Assembly (NCBI RefSeq): GCF_018812025.1
Contig: NC_063057.1
Coordinates: forward strand, 15,617,963-15,681,962
Origin: Megalobrama amblycephala
Lineage: Eukaryota; Chordata; Actinopteri; Cypriniformes; Xenocyprididae
Length of the DNA: 64,000 bases
Direction of reading: 5' to 3'
Shown here piece after piece: positions 1-12,628 of the stretch. Under the pieces are notes generated by a model, which was not told where the DNA came from, searched no databases, and saw only the letters and a program-made list of their open reading frames with translations. Positions within the stretch are counted from its first letter, which is position 1, and each line of letters starts with the position of its first letter. Position numbers and translations under genes: made by a program.

Positions 1-766
1 ATGTTAAGGTGTGTGAAAATAGAGCATCTGCGAACAACTTCCTCTTTCATTCCTCTGATGGGAAAACCATCTGGAACTGTAGTGAACTACATAAAAGCCC
101 CACCCCGGTAAATAAACCACCCAAAAAAAATTCCAAAAATCTAGCCTCCAGCAAAGTTAAAAGGAAAGAAAAGCTCTGTGAGAACATTTTGGAGCACCCT
201 CAAAGCTTACTGGCAGCTTTATTTGTGTTATGAGGAAGCTTACACCTCAAGCCCCATCCACATGTGGATGGCGTAGCTGTGAGATTACGTTTAATACACC
301 AGGGCTGATCCATAGCACAGCAGGTCCTACTTTCATTATGCAACACCGCCTCACTGCTGTTCTGTTCTGATCCTTCGTGACTCTTTCAGTGCTAACTGCA
401 GAACTGCATTAATGCAACCTAAAGGAGACGTCTGCCTGCCCTTTCATCCCAAGGCACAGTCATCCTTGCTGCTGTGCCATCTACAGATTACGTGGGCCAT
501 GAGGTTAACGCTTCGGCTTCAGAAAGTCCAGGAGGCAAGTGTATACACGCACACAACAATGAAGGAATTTACATGGGTAGTTGAGGCATTCTGTCTGACT
601 TTAGGGCAAAATTATATAAATGTATGACAGAAAGTGTATATTTTAAGCCCCGTAAGGTAAGCATTTCTGTTTTTCATCATTTTTTATGAATGCACGATAT
701 TATGTATATAGAACTATATAAATATAAATATATAAAATGTTTCAAATAAATAACAAATATAAAATA
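1..766. other. intron-like stretch without recognised features
   Basis: Unique-looking AT-moderate DNA. I see no exon with convincing splice signals and no terminal inverted repeats. Confidence 0.5.
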
Positions 767-822
767 AAAAATATTATTTCTAAAATAAAATATATTAATA
801 AAATCACTAAAATAATATATAA

Positions 823-886
<64 letters not shown>

Positions 887-924
887 TATTTCTAAAATAA
901 AATATATTAGTAAAATCACTAAAA

Positions 925-996
<72 letters not shown>

Positions 997-1070
997 TTTC
1001 TAAAATAAAATATATTAATAAAATCACTAAAATAATATATAATAATTATATATATATATATATATATATA
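767..1070. repeat. three tandem units of an AT-rich repeat separated by (TA)n
   Basis: A unit containing AATATTATTTCTAAAATAAA and ending in ATCACTAAAATAATAT occurs three times (about 767, 883 and 989), each followed by a (TA)n run (826-880, 928-992, 1046-1070). It is a compound satellite with a period of about 110 bp. Confidence 0.9.
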
Positions 1071-1230
1071 AATAAAAACATTGAAAACTAAAATTTACAA
1101 TATGAAAAATGAATATAACCGATATGGTACCGATATATTGCAGATCTCTATTTTTTAACATTTTTTTTCTTGACTATTTTAAAATTTTCTTTGTTGTTAC
1201 AATTAAATGTTTTAAAATATAAATAAAATA

Positions 1231-1231
1231 T

Positions 1232-1287
<56 letters not shown>

Positions 1288-1319
1288 GATAAATAGATAG
1301 ATAGATAGATAGATAGATA
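1231..1319. repeat. compound microsatellite (TA)n(CA)n(GATA)n
   Basis: Direct reading: TA repeats to about 1252, CA to about 1284, then GATA units to 1319. Confidence 0.95.
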
Positions 1320-2069
1320 TAAAATGGATATTCATTTTGAGATTTACTAAAGATTATTTAATAGTCTTTTTAAATTATTAGTCTAAAGATGAACTTTAAT
1401 TGAATGTTAGATGACAGCAAAAGTAATCTAAATGTAAAAATAGGGGAAATGACCAAAAAAAAAAAAATCTAATTTTGGCCGATAACCAATAAGGTACCGA
1501 TATATTGCGCATCACTATCTTTTAAATAATTTTTCTTCTTGACTAATTTAAAATTTTCTTTGGTGTGACAATTAAAGTTTTGAGCGTACAAATATTTAAT
1601 GTAGCTTAATTAATATGAGATCATAAAGCTGCATGCATGATAATTATTAAAAAAAATATCCTGGGAAACTGACGTCCTGCGGTATGACATGCAATACTCC
1701 ATCAAAAACTATTTTAAATGTCACATACACAGACTCAAACTAGGCATTCACCACTGCATGTGAACACAGGAACATCATACACTGTAAACTGAGCAGCGTA
1801 TAATCGAGTGTGATGGGTAAAATCACCAAAGTAATAAAGAAACTACAGTACGGTGCAAAGTAGCTTGGGATGACAGGTCACTCACTGACATATGAAAGAA
1901 AAAGCGAATGTTTTAGCAATAAAAGCAGGTGAAAATGCAGGAAACATTGGCTGGTGCTGCAGCGAGTGTAGAACAAAAGCTTTAACAGTGCATTAATCTA
2001 AAAAACAACTAGAGGCAGCGCAATCCCTTATAATCCACCTTCTGCTTCACTCTTGCTCCAGTGACTTAC

Positions 2070-2600
2070 CCAGAGTTTCGGCGCTCATTCGCACAGTCAA
2101 GTCCTCCGTCCCCAAACATCCAAGAGCCCTTGCGAGTGTCCTGACCTGCCTTGACAAGCTGTATCAACTCTCTGGCTCTCTTATAAAGCGCTGTGATGCA
2201 TCACCTCAGAGCACATACGAACATGCATATTTGTGTGGCGGCAGATTTATCACTCTTTCTTCTCCAGTCTTCTCACGCTATCAAACCGCAGAGGTTTGTA
2301 CTCCAGCAACAACGATCTCTTTCTGAACACGTCACCCCTTTCTCCTCCTGCCTTCTCTTGCTCCTCATTCACGCTCTCCGCCTGTTACTATGGATACCCT
2401 GCTCCCATCCAGCGAGGAGCCGCTGCGTTCGCGTGCCGTAACGGGAGTGCAGCGCAGGTGACCGTTTCCTCGGCTCGTGAAGCAGTGTGAGACGGGAGAC
2501 TGAACGTCCTTAACTCACTCTCCGCTTTCTCCGCCTCACTCTCCCATATCTGTTTCCCCTCCCTCTCTCTTTCTCTCTCTCTCTCCCTCTCTCCGAAGCT
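2070..2600 (-). promoter_or_regulatory. candidate alternative promoter and first exon on the minus strand
   Basis: Reading the minus strand, TTTATAAG at about 2187-2180 could be a TATA box. About 110 nt downstream is a strong donor, TCTGG|GTAAGTC, with the exon ending at 2070. Between them lies an ATG at 2119 that reads MFGDGGLDCANERRNS up to the donor; a second ATG at 2088 reads MSAETL in another frame. The 2190-2600 segment upstream is richer in CpG than its surroundings and ends in a CT-rich tract. This would suit a downstream anks1b promoter producing a SAM-less, PTB-containing isoform, but I do not recognise the peptide. It could also belong to an unrelated transcript or be chance. Confidence 0.33.
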
Positions 2601-3649
2601 TCATTGTTTAATGCGAGTTCCAGCGCTCAGCCACAGCACACTGCAGTAAGATTGCGATACATTCATCCTGGTCTCATTTGTTCTCATCATCTTAAGTTTG
2701 GTTGACAATATTTCAGAGTTGGCTGTTGGGAAACATGACTGTCATGTTCACACTGATTCAGCAAACACCAACAGGATTAACACGTTGATCCAATGAAACC
2801 CAACAAGCGTTGAAGTTGCCGTTTGTTGGGGCAGCCTGAAATGGCCTTAATCCAACATCTGTCCTACTCCTTAATGCTAGTACACAAACACGGACACGAC
2901 AATTATGGCTTTCAACATTCAAAATGTGTTCACAGGATATACAGTACATACATACATACAGGTTAATTTAATCTGAATTAAAATGCGTAAAGCATAAAAT
3001 ATCTGTACCGTATTGGTTTTTGGTCGATATGATAATTATTGCTTTTATGTAAAACTCTTAACTGCACAAATGATCAACCATAAATTATGAACTGATAATA
3101 GACATTTAATAGTACATGTTCATTTCCACTATTTTTTTTATTAAGACATAGTTTGCATTATCGAACATTCACTTAAAGTTAATCTTTAAAACACTAGTAA
3201 TTTAATAACACTGGCAAATGTAAATGTTTAGCAAATTTTAAATGAATATTCATTTTTCATACTATAAATTATAATGTTGTGATGCCGAAATTCACTTGTA
3301 GCATTTAAAATGATTGACTTTCTAGTGTTTTATTTATCTTTCTTTATTTTATTTTTTTAGGCAAAACAGTATAGAATTTTATTACTGGACTTTTTTTGGT
3401 TATTGGCTGTAACTTGAAAATAATTATATAATAAATCAGCCTGAAAGGGACGGTATGTAAGTTTCGCCACTAGAGGTTCCGTATTCAAAACAATAATAAA
3501 GGCATAGCTTGATGACTCCATGAATGAGCGTGGGATCATGGGAGGCGTTGTCTTCACCTCCACATCTGATGGAAAGCAATCCAACAGAAATCATGTTCAT
3601 GGAAGAGCTACTGTATTAAAGTTTTATTAAAGTTATGGAGGTATAGTGT

Positions 3650-4313
3650 TGTCAAAAGTACTGACTTCGGTACCAAGTCGGTACTGAAATTTGAAACGTG
3701 ATGATACCAGCATCTACCCCTAGCATTTTGAGTGCTGTTAAGTGGATTCTTCAACATGTTTTTGAAGCGTTGATCAATGTAGCCAATCACAGACATATCT
3801 GTTGAGTGCATGAACACAATGGCCAATCAGAGGTGTTTAAGAATATGCTCAACAGCGCTCAAAATGCTAGGGGGAAATGCTGGTATTGTCACATTTTTTA
3901 AAATTTCAGTATCGACTTGGTAATGAAATCGGTACTTACAGGGCTGCACAATGATTAATCACGATTAATCGTTTGCAAAATAAAAGTCTGTGTTTACGTA
4001 ATAAATGTGTGTGTTCTGTGTATAATAATTATGTATATATAAATACACACACATACATGTATAAATTTAAGAAATATATGCATGTATAAATAAATATATA
4101 TATTTAAATATATTTTATATTATATATATAAATATAAATATTTTATATATTAATAACATTTTTCTTAAATATACATATGTATGTGTGTGTATTTATATAT
4201 ACATAATTATTATACACAGAACACACACATTTATTACGTAAACACAGACTTTTATTTTGCAAACGATTAATCGCGATTAATCGTTGTGCAGCGCTGATCA
4301 CTTGAATTCACAT
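3650..4313. mobile_element. fold-back MITE interrupted near its right end
   Basis: The left arm (GTTGTCAAAAGTACTGACTT onward, then CGGTACCAAGTCGGTACTG) is mirrored by a right arm reading TTTCAGTATCGACTTGG then AAATCGGTACTT up to about 3937. Both arms include the block CTAGCATTTTGAG around a short centre near 3780-3830. The expected last few bases reappear, diverged, after 4296, which implies that the element at 3939-4296 inserted into this one. Confidence 0.65.
3939..4296. mobile_element. hAT-like palindromic MITE (CAGGGCTGCAC family)
   Basis: Terminal inverted repeats CAGGGCTGCACAATGATTAA and its near-complement ending GTTGTGCAGCGCTG enclose an almost perfectly palindromic AT-rich body of about 360 bp. 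The CAGGG-type end resembles hAT elements. The flanking 8-mers (GGTACTTA / ATCACTTG) match only partly, so no clean target duplication can be claimed. Related to the copies at 14045-14373 and about 51019-51335. Confidence 0.75.
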
Positions 4314-5175
4314 TAGTTTATTTCATTCTAATAAAACAGCTGCAAGTGCTGTATTATTACTCATACACCACTTTATTTGTCAAATTAAAATTGTGGGGTA
4401 ACATGCACTGTTTTACTTGATCAAAAAAGTCATTTGACATTTGAGTATGTTGAAAGAAATGTTAGCGTTACTCTGTGCGTTCATTCGGTGGCTGGTATGT
4501 TGCACACTGCAGTAAGATAGATCGATAGAATGTCATATTAATAAAAACTGGATAACTTGTGTTGTTAAATGGCATGCAATTAATTTTAAAATGTACTGTA
4601 TGGTGGAAAATGCTGTATTACTGTTACTAAAAATAAAACTTTCTGATTTTGCTACATTAGCCACTTCACAAAATAATGTCTCTGAAGCACGGTATAAACA
4701 TGTTACTCACGGGAAAATCAAGAAAAAAACCGATTCAAACAATAAGACTAACGTGTTGAGCTATAAAACAACACATAGTTTTCTGTCGATAAACAGTTCC
4801 TCACCTGTCTAATAAAACAATATATTAAAGCGTCTTTGGTGTTTCCATGGTTTCTACGGAAGTAAAACCGGAAATTGAGGGTATCGCGAATATGTCACTG
4901 ACAGGCGACGCAATGACACGAGACGTTACACTGGTTAAAATAGAGGATTTCACTGGATTTAAACATTGTTGGAATGTACTGTAAGTACACGTGTCAACTC
5001 GTTCTAGTGGTTTTTGGATATTTTAATTAAAAAATCTTACATATTGTGCCTTTAAGCGTGCTGAATTTTTCCCCAAGACTGAGTCCGTCCAGCGAATGTG
5101 TGAAAACTATTTTGTTTTACCACAGGCTGTGTGCGTGTACGCACAAATTACATACATACGCATTAGTAACAAATA

Positions 5176-5500
5176 TATACACTACTGTTCAAAAATGTTT
5201 AAAGAAATTGTTACTTGTATACACATTAATTTGATCCAAAGTGACAGTAAAGACACGTTATTATTTCTAATAAACGCCGCTCTTAAGAACTTTTTATTCA
5301 TCAAAGAATCAGAGTCAACTGTTTTCAGCATTGTTAATAATCATACAGTAAATGTTTTTTGAAGATGATTTCCGGAGAATTATGTGACACTGAAGACTGG
5401 AGTGCTCCTGAATATTTACTGTATTTTTGATCAAATTAAAGAGACAAAAGAAAAAAGAGAGAAAAAAAAAAAAGTACACACTTTTGAACTGTGGTGTAAG
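5176..5500. repeat. degenerate MITE with TACACTACTGTTCAAAA termini
   Basis: The left end TATACACTACTGTTCAAAA and the right end CTTTTGAACTGTGGTGTA are inverted repeats. The middle contains GACACTGAAGACTGGAGT, shared with 44.2 kb. The same family occurs at 43982-44370 and, in part, at 8108-8325. The TA-ended termini suggest a Tc1/mariner-type MITE. Confidence 0.7.
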
Positions 5501-8107
5501 GCATAATGTATAGTCTGCCGGTCATTATCGCAAAATACATCCAAATGGTTTTGTGTCTGCCATTATCCTTATTATATATCTGACAAGAAATATTATATGA
5601 AATGAAATGACCATTTTGACAGCAGAATGACATATAAAACCAGGCCAGCTATTGCCTGGGACGTGCAGTTATACAGTCCAGCGATTATTATACAATAATA
5701 TTTGACTGCGCAAAGACCAATCAGAATCCAGTATTCCACTGAGCCGTGCAATAAATACATTTTACTGTTTGAAACCCAAGCCTCCTCCATAAACGTCATG
5801 CTTAATCTATTTTTATGAGTGCGCTTGGTGACCGTCCTTAAGAAACAGCCCTCTCACGGGCCGCTGGGGCGTAAGGGGCCACTGGATCATCTCGATACCC
5901 ATCAGCAGGATCTGTACTAGGGGAATAATCTCAGCTCACCCTGAGAACAACACACGCATGGTCATGTGCCAAAAATGTGTGTCAGTATGCGTCAATTCAA
6001 CACATGAACCCACAGGCCTACCCACCCACGCTTGTACATATACAGCACAAACACTTACATATACAGAACAGTCCTCAATGTGTCTTTTGGTATTAAAGCA
6101 AATGTTTTGTCATCGTTAAGGTGTGAGGGAGTGTAATACGGGTGCCAAAAGCAAAGAACAGATAGACAGGAAAAAAAGGGGAAGACTGTGTGTGTGTGTG
6201 TGTTTGATGGGCCTGCTGTGTTAACGAAGGCAGTAGCCATCTGCTAGTGTAAGAAAAGACAATTTGCAATCTGTGCATTTGGAAAGGTGACAGGAAGTAA
6301 TGAAAACAGGAATGCAACACAAAGGACATGGAAACTCATTATAACACACACATACACAGTCTGTGAATCGTAAGTGTTGGACCACGCACACTTAAAGGAT
6401 ACATGCCCTTACACACTTACTCACACACAAACACGTCAGTTTTGAATCATCCGTACTTCACGCAAGCTGTCTCTATGGTAACTACCGCTAGCAGTCATGG
6501 CAACTGGGTAACAGTTGTCAAAAAAACGAGCTAAACTATTATTACGAGCTAAATGACTTCTGACCGCCTACCAACACGACCCGAGCACGGCTAACATAAA
6601 CCAGAAAACCAGCAGCTGCCGGGAAACACAACTTGGCACAACATGTGGCGTGAAAGAACAAGTGCTATTTAAACGCATTATACGCAATGGTAATAATCAG
6701 AACTGCGCTAAAAATACATATTATACAATTTATACAGTACATTTCTGTCTTGTACCCAAAACCATTCATGTAAACTGATGGAGGCTGAACTTATTCACTT
6801 TTCAACAGAAAGCTACCACAGCTCAAACCGCACATTTTTTGGATAAAAAAATAATCGCAAAATGAGTGCACTTTAAAAAGCCACAGACTTGGCCATAAGC
6901 GTCCAAATGCTCCATTTGGTTTTTATACTTTTGATTTGGATGCATTTTGTTTGGGGATTAAGATCATGATGTTTGAACTACAACTAGCCTAATTATAATA
7001 AATGATGACTTAAGTCATTTTCATGACAAAATTTTCCCTTTTAGAGTGATTGATGGTCACAACATAGAAATAAAAACGTAGTGTTAAGTATAATGTTTGT
7101 ATGTGTGTATAAGAGAGAGAGAGAAAAATCACAGAGCTTCTGGGGAATGCAGACATGTTGCGCCTTGTTATGAATATTATCAGATGAATGCCTGTGGTAA
7201 CCCTGAGGCCGGACACACACACGCAAGTCTACCGCTCTCTAATAGGGAGATCACACACACACACACACACACAGGCTCTTACACGCATGGAATGACGCTG
7301 CTGAGACATACAAAAAACATACAAAACACGTAGGCTTCGCCATTTGACATCAGCAGCTTTTGTTTAATGATAATTTGTTTGCTTTACGTCAATGTCTCTG
7401 CGTGTCTCTGCGAACGGAATTACTCTGCTTCTCCTTTGGGAGGCAAAAAACTGTGTCAAAACTGTTAAAAATCATAATTTTGTCATTTCTTAACAACGAA
7501 ACTAGCACACCTCACAACAGCAACGGTCTGTTTTGCCCAATTTTTCACATTTCTGCAAGCTAAAAGCACATTTAGTTCTTGCGATGTTCATGTGAAATAA
7601 ATGTGTGATTAAAAACAAAACAAAACTGAAAGCTGATGTGAAAGTGACAAACAATTCACATAGATATGTAAAATTATGTAATGTGTAATATGCATCAAAT
7701 TACTAAACATAGATACTTCTATTGTTTCCATATATTTATATAATATTTAGTACGTAGTATATATAATATTATCAATACTTTGGCAAACCTTTATCATACC
7801 AATACATATTTTAATTTTAAATTATACATCGTAGTTCACTGGCCAAAATAAAGAGTGATGGAGCCATCTAGTGAACAGAAGGTGTATTACAGCTTAAGAA
7901 ACACTTCATGGCATTCACCAAGTTTTATAAAGAATAGGCAAGGAAGAGGGATTTTGGAACAAAAGGAATGATGAACTGATCTCAGGCAATCCAAGAGCAA
8001 GATCAAGCTGCATTTGATTGAGGTGACATTTTGAATCAATTATATTTGCCTTGGTTTAAATGATACTCTCACTGAATCTCTAAAATGTGTGTGTTTGTGT
8101 ACACACA
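5501..8107. other. intron-like stretch, CA-rich in places, no gene seen
   Basis: Scattered short CA/TG runs (6188-6205, 7215-7275) and otherwise unique-looking sequence. No exon or complete mobile element could be supported. Confidence 0.45.
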
Positions 8108-8325
8108 CACACTAGTACTCAAATGTTTGGGGTCAGTAAGATGTTTTTTTCAGCATAAGTCTTTTAGATTGTTGCAAAAGATTCATATTTTAAGAAGAAT
8201 CTAGAAGAATCCTAAGGGGAACAAATGTACCACAGTTGCCACAAAAATAATAGGCTGCAAAGCTGTTTTCAACATTGATGATAACAATAAATCTTTCTTG
8301 AGCACCAAGACTGGAGTAATGGCTG
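8108..8325. repeat. partial copy of the TACACTACC-type MITE
   Basis: It starts ACTAGTACTCAAATGTTTGG followed by GGTCAGTAAGATG and includes AAGACTGGAGTAATGGCTG, diagnostic of the family at 5176 and 43982. The right terminus is not found. Confidence 0.55.
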
Positions 8326-8865
8326 CCCCACACTTTTGACCTATAATATACCTTCACAATTTGATACAAAATAAACTTTGACCTTATAACACCACAGTGT
8401 GCTTGTATAATTGTATTTGTGGACAGCAATAACACACACATCTTGTCACTGTCTTGTCTAGTAGCCTCGGCATCTGTTGCCCTGAGCGTTTATGAGCCGA
8501 TTTAATCTGGACCTCTCCGCAGATGCTATTTCTCTCTCACTCCCATTGCCTCCTTTCTCTCTTCATACTATCGCTCCTCAATCTCTGAACCAAACATTCT
8601 CTAGGAAAGACAAAAACAAGGCAGCATTCTGTCCTGTTTCCCTCAGTCACTCTCTCTCCCTTGCTCTACTTGGCTTCAGACGAGGCCAGTGTCGTGTACT
8701 ACACTGCATAAAGTGTCTTCTCTTTCACTCTGAGAGTCTCTCTCAGTCTCATTTACAGCAGAGAGTTCAGGACAGCGACCCGGGAGACAGAGGCGCTCTG
8801 TGATCTGTCTGAATCGAGGCTCATTAGAGGAAGTTCAGAATGTCCCAATCCGTGAACGTGAACAC

Positions 8866-9172
8866 ACACACTCACACACACACACACACGCACACACACA
8901 CACAGGATTGTTTTTGTGAATTGTGGGGACATTCCATAGGTGTAATGGTTTTTATATTGTACAAACCATATTTTCTATCGCCCTACCCCTAAACCTACCC
9001 ATCACAGGAAACTGTGCACATTTTTACTTTCTCAAAAAACTCATTCTGTATGATTTATAAGCCTTTTGAAAAATGGGGACATGGGGTAATGTCCTCATAA
9101 GTCACCCTCTCCTTGTAATACCTATGTCTTACCCATGTCATTATACAAATTTGTGTCCTGATGTGTCAAAAA
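8866..9172. repeat. CA microsatellite followed by a dispersed cyprinid-type repeat
   Basis: (CA)n at 8866-8905, then a block containing GGGGACATTCCATAGG, CTACCCCTAAACCTACCC, TGTATGATTTATAAGCC and GGGGACATGGGGT. I recognise this as a common dispersed repeat of cyprinid genomes, usually next to CA microsatellites; its class is uncertain. Confidence 0.6.
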
Positions 9173-9180
9173 AACAAAAA

Positions 9181-9200
9181 CACGCGCGCGCGCGCACACA

Positions 9201-9296
<96 letters not shown>
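9181..9296. repeat. compound (CG)n(CA)n(TA)n microsatellite
   Basis: Direct reading: GCGCGCGCGC, then a long CA run to about 9264, then TA to about 9293. The alternating purine-pyrimidine tract of over 100 bp is a candidate for Z-DNA. Confidence 0.95.
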
Positions 9297-9298
<2 letters not shown>

Positions 9299-9377
9299 AA
9301 GAAGATTGCTCTCTCCACATCTACCAGCTTTTTTGTTCTATCTCTGATTTTTCCAATAGTCCAATCTTGTGTTATAG

Positions 9378-10033
9378 GGATGGTTAATCCAAAAACAAAT
9401 GATTTGTCATCAATTACTCACCCTCATGTCGTTTCAAACACTTATGACTTTCTTTCAATTAAATTTTGCAGAATGTGCTTCCATTGAAGTGAATAGGATT
9501 TCAGGTTATTTAAAAGTATCTGAAAAGTGGCCCATATGATTTTTGCGCTATACCAAGTTTTATGATATATAAATAGCTTATATTGAAATAATTTTGAAGA
9601 ATTATTATGGTATGTAAATGTGTTTACCACTGTCTACTTTCATTCATCGATCTGACATCAATATGACAGGACCAATCACGTGCAGAACAGTGTTATTTTA
9701 GTATTAGTATTTATATACTCTTATTACTATTATTTATATTTTGAATTAGTCAGTAGTTTCATTTTAGTTTATTTTCGCTTATTTGATCTGCTTTTGTCAA
9801 TTTTATTAGTTTTTTAAAATACTTCTATTTAGCTTCAATTTATTTTTATTTTAGTAATTTTAGTACTTCAACTTATTTAATTTCAGTTGGTATTCTTTGA
9901 AGTTTTTTTGTTTTTCATCTATTATATTTTATTTATTATTTATTTATATTTTAGTATTTTTTTAAATTTTATTTTACATTTCTATATACCAATTAACAAA
10001 AAAAAAGGATTGTTAATAGATTTAATTTTACTT

Positions 10034-10064
<31 letters not shown>

Positions 10065-10315
10065 GATACAGCAGGGGAAGATTATTAGTGAATTTTTATT
10101 TGAGTTTATCATTACATAAACCTATCATATGTCTTCTATGAGAATGTTATGGGTATTTTTTGTCCATTTTGGAGCTTGACAGCTGCAGTCCCCATCCACA
10201 TCCATAATATGAAAGAGAGGAGAGTGAACATTCTTCTAAAATTCTCCTTTGAATTCCACAGAACAAAGAAATGGGATTTGAACAACATGAGGCTGAGAAG
10301 ATGAGTTTGTTTTTG
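9378..10315. mobile_element. interrupted MITE of the GTTAGTTCACCC family
   Basis: The left part contains TTAATCCAAAAACAAATGAT and TCATCAATTACTCACCCTCA, the right part CACAGAACAAAGAAATGGG and TTTGAACAACATGAGGCTGA, matching this family's internal landmarks. A T-rich segment (about 9690-10060) with a 22-base A run separates the halves and looks like an insertion. Boundaries are approximate. Confidence 0.5.
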
Positions 10316-11438
10316 GGCATTTATTCGCCATACAACATTCATAACATGTGTAAAGCTTCCTATGTGCACACTGATGTTTTAAAGCAAACATTCCGCCCAC
10401 AATAAAGCTTTGTGTATTAATTAAACACTGAGCCTGAGGGAATGACAATGCTAACAAAGCACACACACATACTGTAGTAGTGTGTTTTACCACAGACACA
10501 TGGTCACCACACACATTTGAGAAAACAAACAATCAGATCACCTCCAACAGCAATCTTTAGCTAAATTTACTCATTCAAACATCTACAAACACAAATTTTC
10601 CTTTCTCTGGCTCCCTCTTGTGGACATACCATGCGTTTATTACCACTGCAGCATTTTTCCACAGCGAGTGTGTGTGTTTTCAAGAACTGAAGAAATCACA
10701 TCCCACATTATTATATAATCAACTCCCTCCTCTCTGTTTCTCTTTTTCTCTCTCAGCTGAAAAGTGAGTGAAATTAGCATACGTGAGGCTGTAATTAGAG
10801 TCATTTAACACTAAATCTGTTAAAGCAACATGTCACGAGATCTCACTGTCATCAAACATGCCATTTAGTCTTTATCAAACACAGGAAAAAAAATTCACAA
10901 TTTCCGTTTTACACACGTGGGCTGCAAGAATAACGACTGAAGGAATAACACAATTGTAGGTAAAAAAAAAATGCCTTCATTTTGGGTGACTTTAATATGA
11001 GTGTGCGGATATTTACTGTGTTCTCCTGCAGAAAAATTTCCCAAACGTGCAGACTACAATTACAAAATTTCACAAACAGATCCAGTTATACTGAAATTTC
11101 TACTGTTCAGTGTCATAGCGGAGATGCTATAGCTGTGGTTTCGTTCCAGTCGAAAGCAAGACAGATCGGACAGGATTGTTTATCAAACAAATGCAATTAC
11201 AGGCAACATTCAGAGCCAACCGAAACTCTATTGCGACAAATCGGCCAATAGGACGTCAGAATGATTCAGTATGATGTCTCACAACCTCTGGTTGGCATTT
11301 CAAAGGTCCTTCAGCAAATCTTGTTTCAAGAGACAGCTTCATTCCAACAGCACTCACACAATAGCAAAGCATATGGCTAAACAGTGTGTGTTCATACAGG
11401 GTTCTCACATCCTTTAATCGATGAATTTCCATATTATA
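10316..11438. other. intron-like stretch, no gene seen
   Basis: No convincing exon or terminal repeats; short CA and CT tracts only. Confidence 0.45.
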
Positions 11439-12628
11439 TGTGACCCTGGACCACAAAACCAGTCATTAGGGTCAATTTTTTAAATTGACATCTATACACC
11501 ATCTGAAAGCTGAATAAATACGCTTTCCATTGATGTATGGTTTGTTAAGATAGGACAGTATTTGGCACTATTTGGAATCTGATGGTGCAAAAAAAATCTA
11601 AAAACTGAGAAAAGTCCTTAGCAATGCATATCCACTCACAAAAATATTTTTTTGATATATTTACGGTAGGAAATTTACAAAATATCTTTTGGAACATGAT
11701 CTTTTCTTAAAGGATTAGTCTTTTAAATACACTTTTCCTGATAAATTTACTCACCCCCATGTCATCCAAGATGTTCATGTCTTTCTTTCGTCAGTCGAAA
11801 AGAAATGAAGTTTTTTGAGGAAAACATTCCAGGATTATTCTCCTTCCAGTGGATTTTAATGGCTACCAACAGGTTGAAGGTCAAAATTACAGTTTCAGTG
11901 CAGCTTCAAGGGCTTTTAACGATACCAGATGAGTAATAAGGGTCTTATCTAGCGAATTGATCGGTCATTTTCGAAAAAAAATACAACCGTTTATACTTTA
12001 TAAACAAAATATCGCCTTGAACGTACTTTCCGCTTCCGCATTCTTCATAACGCTTACGCTGAATGTTCTACGCCTTCCCTATTCTACTTATGGAAAAAAA
12101 AAACGAAACTGGCGCCGCGTTCGTTCCATAAATAGAATAGGGAAGACGTTGAACATTCAGCGTAAGCGTTATGAAGAATGCGGAAGCGGAAAGTACGTTC
12201 AAGGCGATATTTTGTTTATAAAGCATAAACGGTTGTATTTTTTTCGAAAATGACCGATCGATTCGCTAGATAAGACCCTTATTACTCATCTGGTATCGTT
12301 TAAAGCCCTTGAAGCTGCACTGAAACTGTAATTTTGACCTTCAATCTGTTGGTAGCCATTGAAATCCACTGTAAGGAGAAAAATCCTGGAATGTTTTCCT
12401 CAAAAACCTTCATTTCTTTTCGACTGACGAAAGAAAGACATGAACATCTTGGATGACATGGGGGTGAGTAAATTTATCAGGAAAAGTGTATTTAAAAGTG
12501 GACTAATCCTTTGATATCCTAATGATTTTTGGCATAAAAGAAAAATCGATAATTTTGGCCCATACAATGTATTGTTAGCTATTGCTACAAATATAACCGT
12601 GCGACTGGCTTTGTGGTCCAGGGTCACA
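11439..12628. mobile_element. DNA element with TGTGACCCTGGACCAC termini and TTATA target duplication
   Basis: The left end TGTGACCCTGGACCACAAAA and right end TTTGTGGTCCAGGGTCACA are inverted repeats. TTATA flanks both sides (11434-11438 and 12629-12633). On the right, the duplicated 5-mer continues as a short (TTATA)n array to about 12661. The body is split by a palindromic MITE at 11711-12510. A broken second copy lies at about 51525-51725. Confidence 0.85.
11711..12510. mobile_element. 800-bp almost perfectly palindromic MITE
   Basis: AGGATTAGTC at the left is complemented by GACTAATCCT at the right, and the two arms of about 390 bp mirror each other through to a centre near 12110. Shared landmarks are CACCCCCATGTCATCCAAGA / TCTTGGATGACATGGGGGTG and GCGAATTGATCGGTCATTTT / AAAATGACCGATCGATTCGC. 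The flank is TTAA (11707-11710) on the left and TTGA (12511-12514) on the right. Confidence 0.9.

Larger units (their letters stand above)
3446..5051. mobile_element. non-autonomous DNA element with TTAA-type flanks, hosting nested MITEs
   Basis: The left terminus AGGGACGGTATGTAAG and the right terminus CTTACATATTGTGCCT are imperfect inverted repeats. The right flank is TTAA (5052-5055) and the left flank TGAA (3442-3445), one change from TTAA. The element contains the MITE pair at about 3650-4313. No coding capacity is seen. The TTAA flank resembles piggyBac targets, but the superfamily is an inference. Confidence 0.7.

Noticed and set aside
677..1027. Ile/Tyr-rich minus-strand frame
   Set aside because: It is a translation of (TA)n microsatellites.
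767..1070. CRISPR-like array
   Set aside because: Three AT-rich units separated by TA microsatellite in a vertebrate genome; no spacer diversity.
9073..9487. Frames containing His-Thr runs
   Set aside because: They read through (CA)n and (TA)n repeats.
11957..12253. 98-codon open frame
   Set aside because: It spans the centre of the 800-bp palindromic MITE and has no recognisable domain.
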